Origin: Nageia nagi
Lineage: Eukaryota; Pinophyta
Reading direction: 5' to 3'
NCBI GenBank assembly: GCA_050084985.1
Contig: JBITNC010000002.1
Span: 3,720,001-3,784,000, forward strand
Length of the DNA: 64,000 nt
Under the pieces are notes generated by a model. It was given only the letters and a program-made list of their open reading frames with translations, searched no databases and was not told where the DNA came from. Shown piece by piece: positions 19,871 to 31,984 of this stretch. The position numbers were made by a program, and so were the translations under genes. How positions within the stretch are numbered: position 1 is the stretch's first letter; every line of letters starts with the position of its first letter.

Positions 19871-22800
19871 TTAAACTTCACTCCCCCTTGAGGGCAACTT
19901 CACCAACCCGAGAGAATCCCTAAGCTTGCAGAACTGAGCTTCAGGAAGGAGCTTGGTGAACAAATCAGCGGAGTTGTCAGTAGATGGACAATACTGCAAG
20001 TGTATGATGTCATCTAGAACCTTCTCCCTGATAAAATGAGCTTGGATTTCTACATGTTTGGTTCGCTGATGGAACACAGGATTCTTAGCCAAAGAGATAG
20101 CCGATTGATTATCTGACGAAATAAGAGATGGGCCATTTTGCTTATACCCAATTTCATTCAGAAGATGTCTTAGCCAAATAGCTTCTTGGGCGGCAACAGA
20201 CATGGCTCGATATTCGGCTTCGGTGGTAGAAAGAGTCACAGTAGGTTGCTTCTTGGAAGCCCAAGAGATAGCACCTGAACCAATGCTAAACACATATGCA
20301 GAGGTTGATTTTCTATCATCTCTATCTCCCCCATAATCAGAATCTGAGAACCCTGAGAGAACAATCGAGGGCACTTTGGAATACTTAAGAGCAAGATCCT
20401 GTGTCCCTGCGACATACCTCAAGATTTGCTTAACAGCATTGAGGTGTTCAACATATGGTTTTTGCATGAATCGTGCCATGAGATTCACTGCAAAGGCAAT
20501 ATCAGGACGAGAGATAGTCAGATACAGAATACTACCAATCAATTATCTATAAGCTGTAGCATCAGCCAACTGAGAATCTGAGCTCAGTGATACAACGATT
20601 CCAGGAGAAACAGGTATTGCAGCATATTTGCACTCTTCCATTCCAAACTTTTGCAAGATGTCTGATATATACTTAGATTGACTAAGATAAGTACAATCTT
20701 TGTGTTGGTATACTTACATCCCAAGATAGTAATGCAATAGACCTAGATCAGTCATTTCAAATGTTGCCTTGAGTTTGGAGATGCACTCTTGGATGATTTT
20801 AATATTATTGCCTGTGATGAGAAGATCATCCACATAAAGGAGAATGATGACCACGTCTTTTCCTTGATTGAGTACATATAGATCTGAATCTGAGAAGCAC
20901 TTGGAAAAACCAATATCTGCAAAGAATCCTGAAATTTTCTTGTACCATGCTCTAGGTGCTTGCTTAAGTCCATATAAAGACTTCTTTAGTTTGCACACAA
21001 GAGACTCTTTTCCTTCTGGAATAAATCCTTCTGGTTGATTCATGTAGATTTCAACATCTAAGTCCCCATTGAGAAATGCACTTTTGACATCAAGTTGAAA
21101 AGCTTTCCATCCTTGAGCTGCAGAAAGAGCAAGAATTATTCTGACAGTAGGCATCTTGGCTACAGGAGCAAAGGTTTCCTCATAATCAACACCATATTTC
21201 TGAGCGAATCCTTTGGCTACTAACCTTGCCTTGTATTTTTCAATGTTTCCATCAGAATTGTACTTGACCTTGTATATCCATTTATTGCCAATCACATTTT
21301 TCTCATTGGGATAAGGAACCAAATCCCAAGTTTCATTTTTCATGAGAGCCTCATACTCAACTTTCATAGCTTCCATCCAACACTCTTGCTTGGAAGCTTC
21401 TTTGAAGGTTGATGGCTCATGCATATTATCAATTTTGGCAAATAAGGATTTATTCAAGGTCATACTTCTTGTAATTCTCTGTGCTGGAGAATTTTGCTCT
21501 TGTGGTGACTTCTCTACATGCTCATCCAACCAGTTAGGTGCAGGCGAAGAATCATCTGTATCAGATACTTCAGCATGAGAGGTCGTATCCTCAGAAAGTT
21601 CATTGAACTTAACATCCCTAGAAATAAAGACTATTTTCTGGGATGAAGAGTAAAGCCTGTAACCTCTATGCTGATTATCATATCCCACAAAGATGCATTT
21701 TTCTGATCGTTTATCTAGCTTCTTTCTTTTCTCTGAGGTAATGAAGGCAAATGCATCACAACCGAAGACCCTGAAGTGTGAGAGGTTAGGTTTCTTTCCT
21801 GTCCATGCTTCATATGGAGTTTTACCTTCAACTGCCTTAGTAGGACACCTATTTAGGGTGTGAATAGCAGTGTGAACAGCTTCGCCCCATAAGAAACTAG
21901 GAAGGTTACCCAACATGCATCTTGCCATTTCCATAATGGTGCGATTCTTCCTTTCAGCAACTCCATTTTGCTGAGGGGTGTATGGGATTGTGAATTGTCG
22001 CTTAATCCCGTGTTTAACACAAAAGTTGTTAAACTCATTGCTATTATATTCACCCCCATTGTCAGATCTCAGCATTTTGATCTTAGAATCAGTTTGATTT
22101 TCAACAAGTGCCTTGAAGTCTTGAAACCTGTCAAAAGTTTGATCCTTGTGCTCAAGTAGATAACCAAATGTCATCCTACTGAAGTCATCAATGAAGGTCA
22201 GAACATAAGAAGCTCCACCTAGTGACTTAGTCTGAAAAGGACCCATCAAATCTGAATGCACAAGTTGAAGAGGACAAGTAGCCCAAGTTGCCTTATCTTT
22301 TTCAAACTTTTGCCTATGCATCTTTCCTAGAATGCACCTTTCACAAAGACCAACTGTGGGTGAAATATTAGGTAAACCTTCCACAAGTTCTTGAGTTTTC
22401 ATAGTTTGAATACTCTTGTGGTTAAGGTGTCCTAATCGTTGATGCCAAAGATTACCTTTTGAACAAACATTTGTAGCAAGACAAAGCTTTGAAGGTACTT
22501 GATCCACAATATAAAGGTCATTCTTTACTGATCCTTTCATCAAAGTGGCAAGTCCTTTCTTAACACACCAAGAGTGTGAGGTAAACTCAAATGAGCATCC
22601 TTTCCTTGTAATTTGAATCACGGAGATGAGATTCATCCTTAGTTTAGGCACATAAAAGACATTATCAAGAGTCTTTCCATGAATCTTCACACTTCCTATT
22701 CCGTGAACATCAAGGACTGTATTATCACCTATCACAACTGCATCCTTTTTGTACTTATGAAAGTTTTCAAACTTATCTTTTTCATAACACATGTGATTAG

Positions 22801-23797
22801 TGCATCCTGTATCAACAATCCAATCATTTGAAATAGTTTGAGTCATTGAGTAGTAGGCAACAGAAGCAGCATGCTTGTTCTTCTTTTTATTATTGAAATT
22901 TCTCACATTTGCATTTCCCTTTCCTTTTTGAGCAAATTTCTTTTTGCGACAATCATACTCTTTGTGCCCAAAGATGCCACAGAAGTTACAATTCCCATCA
23001 AACTTTTCTTGAGGTGTTGGATTGCTTGATCCTGCTTTATCATTCCTGTGCCTGTAGTTGCCATGATTGTTGTTGTTGTTGCCCTTTTTGTCATACTTCC
23101 TGAAGGTAGATGAGGACTTGTTGTCTTTGAATTTGTAATGTTTGAACTTTTTCTTGAAAGGAGTTTTGGTTGCTCCTAGACCAATGCTATGGTCCTTTGG
23201 AGAAAGGTTCAACATTTTCTTGTTCAAAGTTTCCTCATGCTTTAGAAGAAGTCTTGAAAGGTTATCTAGTGAGATGACATCTTCTTCATCATCAAGCCTT
23301 GTTTCCATAACTATGACAAAGTTGCTGAACTTTGTAGTAAGGCTTTGTAGAATGATGAAGACCATGAACTCATCATTGATCCAATTGCATCCACAACCAA
23401 CCAGTTGTGTCCTGAGGTCAATGATTTTGTTTAAGTAGATGGAGGCACTTTCATCTTCACTTTGTCGATACTGCAACAACTTTTGTAGAATGGTAAACCT
23501 CCTTGAAAATTTGGACCCAAGGTAGATTTTCTTTAACCTATCCCAAGCTTCCTTTGCTGAAGTTGATGAAGAAATCATGAGAAGGACATCATCTGAAACT
23601 GCACGGTATATCATAGAAGTTGCTAACTCATTTTTTGAGTTGTATACTTCAAGAGCCTTCTCATCGGTAGGAGCAACTGCATCTTCACTAACTGTCTGCC
23701 ATAGCTTTCTTGCTTGTAACTCGGCTTTCATACGTGGTTCCCATATTCCAAAGTTGGAACCATCGAGTATGTGCTTGGGAACGAAGGTTTCAACCAT
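19871..23797 (-). pseudogene. Element 1 gag-pol polyprotein, interrupted by two UAA codons
   Basis: Chosen start is the ATG at 23797 (MVETFVPKHILDGSNFG), where element 2 also begins to align. Domain order on the minus strand is that of Ty1/copia. A UBN2-type gag comes first, with the zinc knuckle CNFCGIFGHKEYDC, then the aspartic protease start WIVDTGCTNHMC. Integrase follows with H/C zinc motif (HQRLGHLNHKS ... CERCILGKMH) and DDE core, then RT with SAFLNGDL and YVDDLL (about 20837), and RNase H ending [13 protein letters not shown] stops at 20714-20716 and 20543-20545 each replace a glutamine codon, judged from sister copies. The long open part (over 1000 codons) fits a young element. Lineage looks Tork-like but is not certain. 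Confidence 0.9.
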
Positions 23798-23929
23798 TGC
23801 TACAAAAAACAATAAATATGCAATAAGAATGTAAACTTTTACAATTTTTCCATCTATACATATAAAACAACTAATAAGCAAACATGTCCCACATGTGTAA
23901 ACTCATTAACCACGATCCATAGAAGGATA

Positions 23930-24350
23930 AAGTTGGGGTTGTTTTCTTGTATAGAATTAGGCCTTCACCTGGATGCCCGCAAGGTGGAGCCCAGGTACTA
24001 CCAGTCCTCAACCAGTTCACCTTGGTCAGTGATATACTCTCACAAGGAGAAGTACTTATTATTTTCCAAGGATCCGACGTATCTTGGATCGGCCATTTTA
24101 ATTATCTTGATTAAGGGTTTCAGTTTTACTCCTAGGTTATCAGGATAATCCCTGAATGGACGTGCGGACATGTGGTATCACTACACACATGCCTGTCCAC
24201 CTAATAGAGTTATGTCCAATCCAATAGAGGTCTTAGGGGCAATTAAGACGGACTTACCACCACTCGGTTCTTCGGACTAAAAGGGCTCCAGTCTGCCCTG
24301 TCCTCACCTCATGGCTCCCCAAACAAGTCATGTTGTGGAAAATACGTGCG
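23930..24350 (-). other. Conserved leader block of element 1
   Basis: Non-coding stretch just upstream of gag. It matches the corresponding leader of element 2 (53940-54350) closely and element 3 (33280-33660, other strand) clearly, including TTATCCTGATAACCTAGG and TTTGGGGAGCCATG on the sense strand. Conservation across families A and B suggests an RNA function such as packaging; that is inference. Confidence 0.75.
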
Positions 24351-25189
24351 GATGTATTCATTTTAGGGGTTACTTTTCACATTTTTACGTATTGCAAGTA
24401 TAAGCAAATGTGCAAAAAATATAAAGTAAGGTGAAAAATACTCCATCCACACAAACTTGAAACCTTAAAAAGGCCAAAAAAATTGAGTCCAATGGGTTTT
24501 GTTCTAACCCCTAAAGGACTTTTACATTGTTCATATTTTTCTCACTTTATTCAAGCACTTAATGAATTAAACAAGGAACTAAGTCCTACTTAGTATATCA
24601 TGACTTAAAAATTTAAGTAAGCATCCATCATGCATTAAAAATTTAAGTCCTAAGCATACTTAGTATTTAATTCATAACATGCATTGTATCATGACTTAAA
24701 AATTTAAGTAAGCATGCATCATGCATTAAAAATTTAAGTCCTAAGCATGTTTTATTCTTCAAATAAGATACATGCATCATATGCAACATTTAGATAAAAT
24801 GTAAGTAAAAAACATTATACCTAGGCCCCCCCTTTTTACTTAAAGTTTTATCCCTTTTAACCATGCTTAGAGAGTGCATATGCATTTAATGTAAAACATG
24901 CAATGTGGAGGAAAAGATGAGAAATAGTCTAAGTACTCCTAAGGGCATTTAATGGAGCAATTGACTTGGAAGCAAGGAAAAAAAATGCTTAAGAGGAATA
25001 AGTGTGCAAGTGGCAATAGGAGACCCATACCCCAATTTGTAATGCTTCTCCTATTTTAAGCACTAAAAAAGATTCCTAAGTCAATAATCAATGAAATGCT
25101 TTGTAGTTTGTAAAAGATGAACCCCCATGTGGCGTCCAGCAAGAAGAGCATTGATGTGGAGGAGCATAGAAGGTAAAAAGAATTAAGGC

Positions 25190-26010
25190 TCAACAACAAA
25201 TGGAGAGGCTGGACAGCACGCGGCAGGGGAGACCAAAGTCGGTCTAGTGGCGAGCCAGGAAGCCGCGTGGTGGGAGGCGGCAGGTCGCGGGGGGTGGCTG
25301 TTGACCATCCCAAGTCGTGACTGCAGGGCGACGAGGGAGGAGGGGCACAGTTAAAAATGCTATGAGGAGTGGCAAACAAGTTGTGTGTATATGCTGCGAG
25401 CAGTGGTAGGCCATGGAAACGCTGTTACAAAGGAGAGAGAGGTGCAGGGCGAGGCAACAGTGTGGGAAGAGGAGATCACCACGCTACGGGGAGAAGAAAG
25501 GAGCGATGAGTGACGGGCCACCTACGCGGCCATGCGGATGAAGGGAGAAGGCTGCGAGACAGAGAGGTAGTTTTGTGCATTGTCGACGATCATGGCATGT
25601 CAGGAAACGGTGTCGGCATCACGGAGGGCATCAAACAACACACAGACCGTTCAACGTATCCGTGAGTTGCATATCTGGTGATCAAAAGGCTGGTGCGAGA
25701 AGGGCGTGAAAGGGGAGGAGAGCAACGTATGGAGGAGAAGGACGTGGCTCTGCAGCATGCATTATGCCAAACGATTTACGTGCCTTCCCTAGGCTGCCAA
25801 GGTTGCGCGAGGCATTCAACAGTTCGCAGCCCCTTTCAATGTATCTGATTTGTGCAGATTCGTGGACCATGGCAGGACGGGGAGGGGGAGGCAGGCGTGC
25901 TACGGGAGGAGCCACCATTGCAGGCCAGAAGATGACAGGTTGACGAGGAGCGCGAGTGGCGCGTGCGGGGGGGGGGCGGGAGCGGAGGAGCGGCGGCGGT
26001 GGCGCGCGCG
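25190..26010 (-). other. GC-rich leader segment of element 1
   Basis: About 0.8 kb with strikingly higher G+C and many CpG compared with the AT-rich surroundings, including a run of ten G at about 25967-25976. It contains open frames on both strands (for example 25682-26068 minus), but their Pro/Arg-rich composition looks like a product of base composition rather than protein selection. Element 2 has a degraded counterpart at about 55130-56010. Confidence 0.7.
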
Positions 26011-26365
26011 GGAGGATGCCCCTGCGTTTTAAAATTGATTTTGACCCCCCCCAAATAAATTTAAACATGATTAATGTTTTATTTATTTGCCCTGACCCGC
26101 CTTATTGGAGATATATAAGGTTTGTAATTATTGTAAACAAAAAAAATTGCCTGCCCCTTAATAGTTATTTAGTTTTGTGTAAACGCATCAAAAATCTATA
26201 GTTGTTTCAAATACTCACAAACTTATATATATCTTTATATTTTAAAACTGTTTAAACTATGTATATTTTGTTTTATAGTTTAAATAGATTTAAAAATAGA
26301 TATATTTTTGAGTGAAACTAAAAAATATATATAGATAATTGAGTTTGGATTATTATAAACAAAAT

Positions 26366-26367
<2 letters not shown>

Positions 26368-26407
<40 letters not shown>

Positions 26408-26450
26408 ATTATATTTAACCAAAAAGATAATATATATATATATATATAAA
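26368..26450. repeat. Two AT microsatellites in the element 1 leader
   Basis: Alternating AT runs at about 26369-26404 and 26430-26447, separated by a short AT-rich spacer. Confidence 0.85.
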
Positions 26451-26870
26451 ATTGTCCTCCTCTTTATGTCAACAATAAAATATGTAAACAAAATTGCACC
26501 TTCCTCCTTGTTTTGATATTGTTCACAAAAGACTATTGTAAAAAATCTTTTCAATAAGATGCTAGCATAATATATTTTTGCTCAAAAGAAAAAAAAAACA
26601 TTTTCTTTGTACATTCAAAATTAGATTACTAACATAAAAGTTTGTTAGTAAGAAGAGAATAGCAAAAATATATTATGGTATTGCTAAGACATTAAGCTAG
26701 CATAATCATACAAAAGATTAGTATCATAATGAACTTTGTTAAAGAAGGATAGAAGGTTATACCTTTGCAAACCTTTTACCTCACAATGAAGAATGAAGAT
26801 CTCCAAAGTTGAGTAGGATGAAGCACTTCCAAGATGTAGCTTCCACACCAAAAGAGCTTCCTCAACCTAG

Positions 26871-26883
26871 CTCTGATACCAAA
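26871..26883 (-). promoter_or_regulatory. Element 1 primer binding site
   Basis: Sense strand reads TTTGGTATCAGAGC directly after the 5' LTR; this is the standard plant Copia site complementary to initiator tRNA-Met. Confidence 0.9.
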
Positions 26884-27381
26884 TGAAGGATTTGAACTAG
26901 ATCTAAACAAATCCTTTAGGACCTTAGACTAGGAAACTCAAGATAACACATCTATAATTCTAAGAACATCATTCACACAATATGACACCAATATAATGTG
27001 GTTCCTCCCTCCTTGGGAGTACATCCACAACTAGCTCTCTTATTCTCAAATCTATGTCTCTCTTACAACTATTCTCTAGCTCTCTTCTACACAACCAAGT
27101 AGAGTAATCTTACTCAAAACTTAGATATGTTTACATGAGGAGAGGCCCTCTATTTATAGGTTGAGAGCACCTCCCTAACCTTCCTTTAACCCAAGGGTAA
27201 GGTTAGGGTTACATTAAATGTACCACCAAACTTCAACCTACCAACTAACTCCTTTGGTAAAGTCAAAGTCTACATATTAAAGAATTCTATTAATCACTTA
27301 AGGTATCTACATACCTTTAAGTGATTAATTGAATTTACAAGGAGTCTAGATATTCACAATATTTCATTACAAATTCTTACA
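26884..27381 (-). repeat. Element 1 5' LTR (498 bp)
   Basis: Identical to the left copy except one base near its end (CTTACA instead of CTAACA). Followed by TATTC, the second TSD copy, at 27382-27386. Confidence 0.95.
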
Positions 27382-27386
27382 TATTC

Positions 27387-27539
27387 GACACTTTATCACA
27401 TAATATTCTAATAAATATAGGCCTTTCAATCATTAGTTGAAAAAGGGCATCAATTTTGAATAGACTAAAGAATTTTTAAGAGGCCTTCAAGTCAATTAAG
27501 GAGTCTCTCATGTCCCTTATTATCTTAACACCACCTCAT
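27387..27539 (+). pseudogene. Ty3/gypsy reverse transcriptase relic, part after element 1
   Basis: Plus-strand translation continues the gypsy RT thumb: YRPFNH, LKKGHQF and a degraded helix up to a PPH just before 27540. It is the continuation of the 17560-18419 piece and is followed, after a presumed solo LTR, by the RNase H part. Confidence 0.7.
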
Positions 27540-28353
27540 TGTAGAATCTTAACAAGTTGACTACATGAAGAATTTGAAAAATTCCAATAATTAATATTTA
27601 TTCAATTCACTCATAACATCAATAATCTTGATAAGATTATTATACACTTCACAATACACAACAAAACAACTTTAAATACATTACATGAGTTGAACCCTCC
27701 AAAGAACAAGTTTGGAATTACCTAAACATATTTAAGAATGAATGTACATATAAAGCAAATCAACATATACTCATGAAGAAATTGATAAGCAATTTAATAT
27801 TGTAGCAAACATACTATTGATATTAGAACATGCGCTACAACTTACAATATCCTTGTATGTACTTTGATAAAATATCACACTACACACATATGCTCTCATA
27901 AAGCTAGTACTCCATGCTTCTACTCTCATAGAATGATAAATATCTTATATAGATTATGAGAAGTCATTAAACAACAATTTAGAAGTAAAAAATATGTTAC
28001 AAATAATATTCTTGTGATAAAACCCAGTAGCCACAAGACTAAACAAACCAAACTTAACAAAATATCTAAAACATAATAAATTGGAAACTAAATATTCATC
28101 AAAGAAGATTGCACATGATCTAGTCAACACTATGATGAATGCATGTGATTTGGACAATTGCTCATGATCTTGACATAAACTTATTCTAGATAGAAGTATG
28201 ATAGAAGCTTGCGATCTTGAGATAATCGCATACGATCAATTTGGATGCTTACGATCAAGTGAAATGCACTGTACCTGTGCGATCTTGAATAGAGAGCATG
28301 AAAGTGAGATTTAAAGTCATATTTTATAATTCATATTATCTCAAATTTTAACA
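27540..28353. mobile_element. Probable solo LTR (about 814 bp)
   Basis: The segment starts TGTAGAATC and ends TTTTAACA, and is flanked by CTCAT and ATCAT, a 5-bp duplication with one mismatch. Removing it and one flank restores the Ty3/gypsy frame (PPH directly followed by DQPFHLYMF), which supports the boundaries. It has no coding signal. Its family and strand were not identified. It contains repeated CGATCTTGA/CGATCAA words near 28215-28290. Confidence 0.6.
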
Positions 28354-28358
28354 ATCAT

Positions 28359-28810
28359 ATAGACCAACCTTTCCATTTATATATGTTTGTCATTGCTTTT
28401 ACCATTAGTGATATATAAGCTCAAAAGAATGATATGAACAAAGAGCAAGCCATTTACTATGTCAATCATAGTTTTAGTTAATTATGAAAAAAATATGTTC
28501 ACATGGGAAACCTTTATTTAGTTGTAGTATTCGTCGCAATAAAATTTCATTGCTATATGTTGAACCATAAGACATTTATCAATACTAAATTATATCCCCT
28601 CTATTATATGATGGGTCAACCTTATCATAATAGTTTATCCTTGAAGTGGATCATGCTTCTAAAGGAATTCAATCTTGAATTCTTTATTTAAAAATCTATA
28701 AAGGATTAGGAAATATCATATCAACTCATGGAAGCTCCTATCCTTAATAACCATCCTTTTTCTACTAAGCTTCTTGATGATTTCATCGTCCACATCGATG
28801 AACATGAATA
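28359..28810 (+). pseudogene. Ty3/gypsy RNase H relic
   Basis: Plus-strand frames give DQPFHLYMF, EQAIYYVNHSFS, HYMLNHKTFI, KWIMLLKEFNLE and APILNNHPFSTKLLDDF. This is the RNase H and post-RNase H stretch of a Tat-like gypsy element. It follows on from the RT pieces to the left. Several stops; inactive. Confidence 0.7.
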
Positions 28811-31224
28811 AGATATTGACCCTAAAGCTAATTTTAATATTATCCCCTATAATGTCCCCATTTTTATCTAGCATTTTAAATAATGTATTTTTGGAATAAG
28901 GTCTAGTTAAGTTAAATGGAATAAGATATTTTAAACGTTGTTTGTTATGTGGATTATGAGCTATCAAAACTAAAATTTACTTCACTTACTTGTGAAACTC
29001 CTTAGTTGTAACTCAAAAAATCATGCAATATGTTAATTATTTTCAAACTATAAATCATCATTGTTAAACATAATATTCATATCATGTCCACCTATGGTTT
29101 CAAGATAAGTAAATATGCCAAAATAAAAATATAATATTTGTTATAAAGATTTAATAAAGTATAATTAAAGGTCCCCGATTTTTTTAAAAAGAGTTAAATG
29201 ATGTAAGATTTATCAAACAAGTGAAAAGCTTTGAAATCAAAATATGTTTTACATAATAGATATAAGAATTTTTGGTTCACATATCCAAATGTTAGGGGAG
29301 TTGGTGAACTATGGGTATGGAAAATTCTCAACTATAATAAATGGAGTCTTGAGTTCAAATCCCACCCCCCACATGAAGAAATTTGTATGAAATGTTATGG
29401 TATATGGTGCGTGACAAATTCAAATGTTGTAAAAGGTTTAAGAAGCCTTTCAAAACCCCTTCTTCCAACCAAATAAAGGATACCAATGTTTGGTTCACTA
29501 ATTAATATATGAGGATAAGTGGATTTAGGATTGAGTTATTGTAATGGATAATCACATTATTTTCAAATAAAATATAGATATTTGTAATGTAATAAATGAT
29601 ATTTAGTAAATGGATAATAAATGAATCTAGAATAATGTGAATAATGATATGTAGTCATTGCAATAATACTCACAACTTACTATTCTTGCTTCACTCGATA
29701 CATTACAACAAAATTTTTAGTTGATTCTAACGAATCATATATTTTGGAATCAACAAGTCTTGCTTCACTTCAACTCTTCTAAACTAAGTTATTCATAACT
29801 TTAACATCATTTATGGTTTTTGAGGAAAAAATACAATTCATTGAAAAACTCTTCGAAATATTATAAATTGGAATGATATAAGATATTTTTTGAATATTGG
29901 TAAACCCTTTTTTCAATTTCGAAGAAAGGTACTTGAACTATTTTTTCATATTTTACCATATAAGGGTAAAGAAATTTGAATCTTAACTTCTCATGAAGTG
30001 TTTCTATTACTTCTCCAACTCCCTTAACCTCAATGGATAAAAGAATATAAAATATTGATTTGTATTTTAAATATGTAGGATCTCAACAACGATATAAGAT
30101 TAAAATCAATAATTCAAATTCAAACAAAATATCTTAATAAATGATAATAAATAAATAGTATCATATAATTTATTTTCTTATTATAAATTAGTTGATAATA
30201 TCAATAGAATAATAATAACCTAAATACCATGAAAGAGCTTGTCAAGCGTTGTTTAACTTGATCATCCGTATATATGAAGAAATGGACGTCTTATGCAGCA
30301 AATCTTAAGCAACATCCCAACGTGCAAATCATACTAAAAAATAATAATAAAATTCATTAATTTTATTGAATGAAAGCCTACCTTATTGACTAAGCATTTA
30401 ATCACATGATACCTCATAAAAATATTAATGTATACTTTTTTATTTTAAGTCAAAGTCCGCTATGTCTCGACCATCAATGTGATGGTCATTACATGTGCTT
30501 CATAAGAATTAAATTTTATCCAGTCTGATATACTATTATAATAATAGAGATTAATTTTTATCTAGTCTTATATGCCATTGAAGATAGAGGGAAACATGTA
30601 TTTGCAAAGGAATTCATTCTCTCTTTTGAGACTAAATCTTTTATTTATTGGTCGTTTTCAATTCAAATCTGTAAATTCAAATGTGGCATGCAAAATAATA
30701 GTATTTTTTTTGGTCGTACTTGAGGAAGAAAACAATACAAAGTAAATACGGTAAGTATGAAAAGTAATCATAAGTATATTAAAGTACTTAAAAGGAGGGT
30801 ATTTTAATGTTTATGTCGGTAGAGAATCTAATATGATTAAGATGAGTATGAAGTTTTGAAAATTATTAGCATCATACTAAAGTTTGGATTATGAGTTCAT
30901 ATGAGAATTTTAAGGTTAATATGAAAATATTTAAAAAAAGTTATATTAATTTTTATAAAAATAAAATTAATAGCTATCAAAAGAAGTATAGTAGTGGATG
31001 GAGGAAATTGAAGGTATAAAAAAAGTATTTTATGTAGTATTTAGCTTTTAAGATTTATAATATGTTAAAGAGGTTTTAATATACTTTTTATAACGTAGAT
31101 TGTTTATGACAAATAAATGTTAGCTATTTTATATATAATAAAGAAATGACATCACTATTTCATAGGAAGATATTTTAAAGTGCAAATAGATCAATTAGCC
31201 TTAAATATTTTTTGGAATAATAAT
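28811..31224. other. AT-rich stretch without recognisable genes
   Basis: Very AT-rich with only short open frames. Near 29290-29365 there is a SINE-like pattern: GTTGGTGAACTATGGG, then GAGTTCAAATCCCACC, the latter resembling a pol III B box. Nothing else could be assigned; most is probably decayed transposon. Confidence 0.5.
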
Positions 31225-31801
31225 TGTTAGAAATTATAACCTTTACTTGGTGAGGCTATTCTCACATTAGAGGATAATTATTTATCCTCTATTTTTTATT
31301 TTGTGGTGTAAAGAATATTCCAAAGGAATCCCTACACCTATTTTATCCTTTTATGGACTTTTCTCACAAATATGTGAGAATAATTTTATTTGCCTCTATT
31401 GAGATGATTCTAGAATAGGAGTTACATTAATGTGTAACTCATTTAAGAATGGGTGTTACTTTGTAACTTCCACCTCTTGTATTGTAAGGTGGCAAGTTTA
31501 GATTATTGGAGTTACTTAGTAACTCCCTCTTTTCACCTCTATTTATTGAGGTACCTTCTTCTCTTCTTCTCATTTAGGAATTTTCTTAAATCTGTGTAAT
31601 GAGCTAGTTCTCTTCTTCTTTGGCATTTTTCCATTCTTGCAATGTAGGGCTTTTTTTCTTTGTTTCCCCCCCTTAACAAATTTATTGTCTCTCTTCATTT
31701 GTGTGATTGCTCTCTCATGATGGTATAATTCTTAACCTTGCATTTTTTTTACTTTCAAGATTTAGAAATAATTTATTTCAATCCTCTTAAAATTTCTAAC
31801 A
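31225..31801. mobile_element. Probable solo LTR (577 bp)
   Basis: Begins TGTTAGAAATT and ends AATTTCTAACA, giving inverted ends of nine or more bases. It is flanked by ATAAT (31220-31224) and ATGAT (31802-31806), a TSD with one mismatch. A TATA-like CTCTATTTATTGAGG and the pyrimidine-rich stretch after it fit an LTR promoter. No second copy or internal region is in the window. Confidence 0.65.
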
Positions 31802-31889
31802 ATGATTATTTCTAAAAGAATAATAAAAGTGGGTCACTAAAATGTTGGGTTTCTTTTTAGAAATAATCATTGTTAAAAATTTTAAGAGG
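31783..31889. repeat. Inverted repeat, 38-bp arms with 30-bp spacer
   Basis: Arm 31783-31820 and arm 31851-31889 are reverse complements except one substitution and one extra A. The left arm spans the end of the presumed solo LTR and 19 bases of flank. Confidence 0.9.
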
Positions 31890-31984
31890 TATATATAAGA
31901 TGCAATTTGGTTTTAAATAGAGGATGCAAAGGCATTATTAATAATCATCTCTATGTTACATGCAAATTAGTTTAAGGAAGAAAG

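Larger units (their letters stand above)
18420..27381 (-). mobile_element. Copia element 1 (family A), full length and very young
   Basis: A complete 8962-bp Ty1/copia retrotransposon in minus orientation. It has 498-bp LTRs at 18420-18917 and 26884-27381, a 5-bp TSD (TATTC), a tRNA-iMet-type primer binding site next to the right LTR and a polypurine tract next to the left LTR. A leader of about 3 kb precedes a single gag-pol frame. Compared base by base the two LTRs differ at one position only, near the terminus (TCTAACA against TCTTACA), so the insertion is recent. Two UAA stops break the polyprotein between RT and RNase H; otherwise the coding frame is open. It lies inside a Ty3/gypsy relic. 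Confidence 0.95.

Noticed and set aside
25682-26068. 128-residue Pro/Arg-rich open frame in the leader of element 1, with overlapping open frames on both strands
   Set aside because: All frames are open because the block is GC-rich; composition is biased, the counterpart in element 2 is not open, and it lies in a retrotransposon leader.
29231-29476. 81-residue open frame with Trp-rich text
   Set aside because: The DNA looks like a tRNA-related SINE fragment (B-box-like GAGTTCAAATCC) and there is no protein similarity I recognise.
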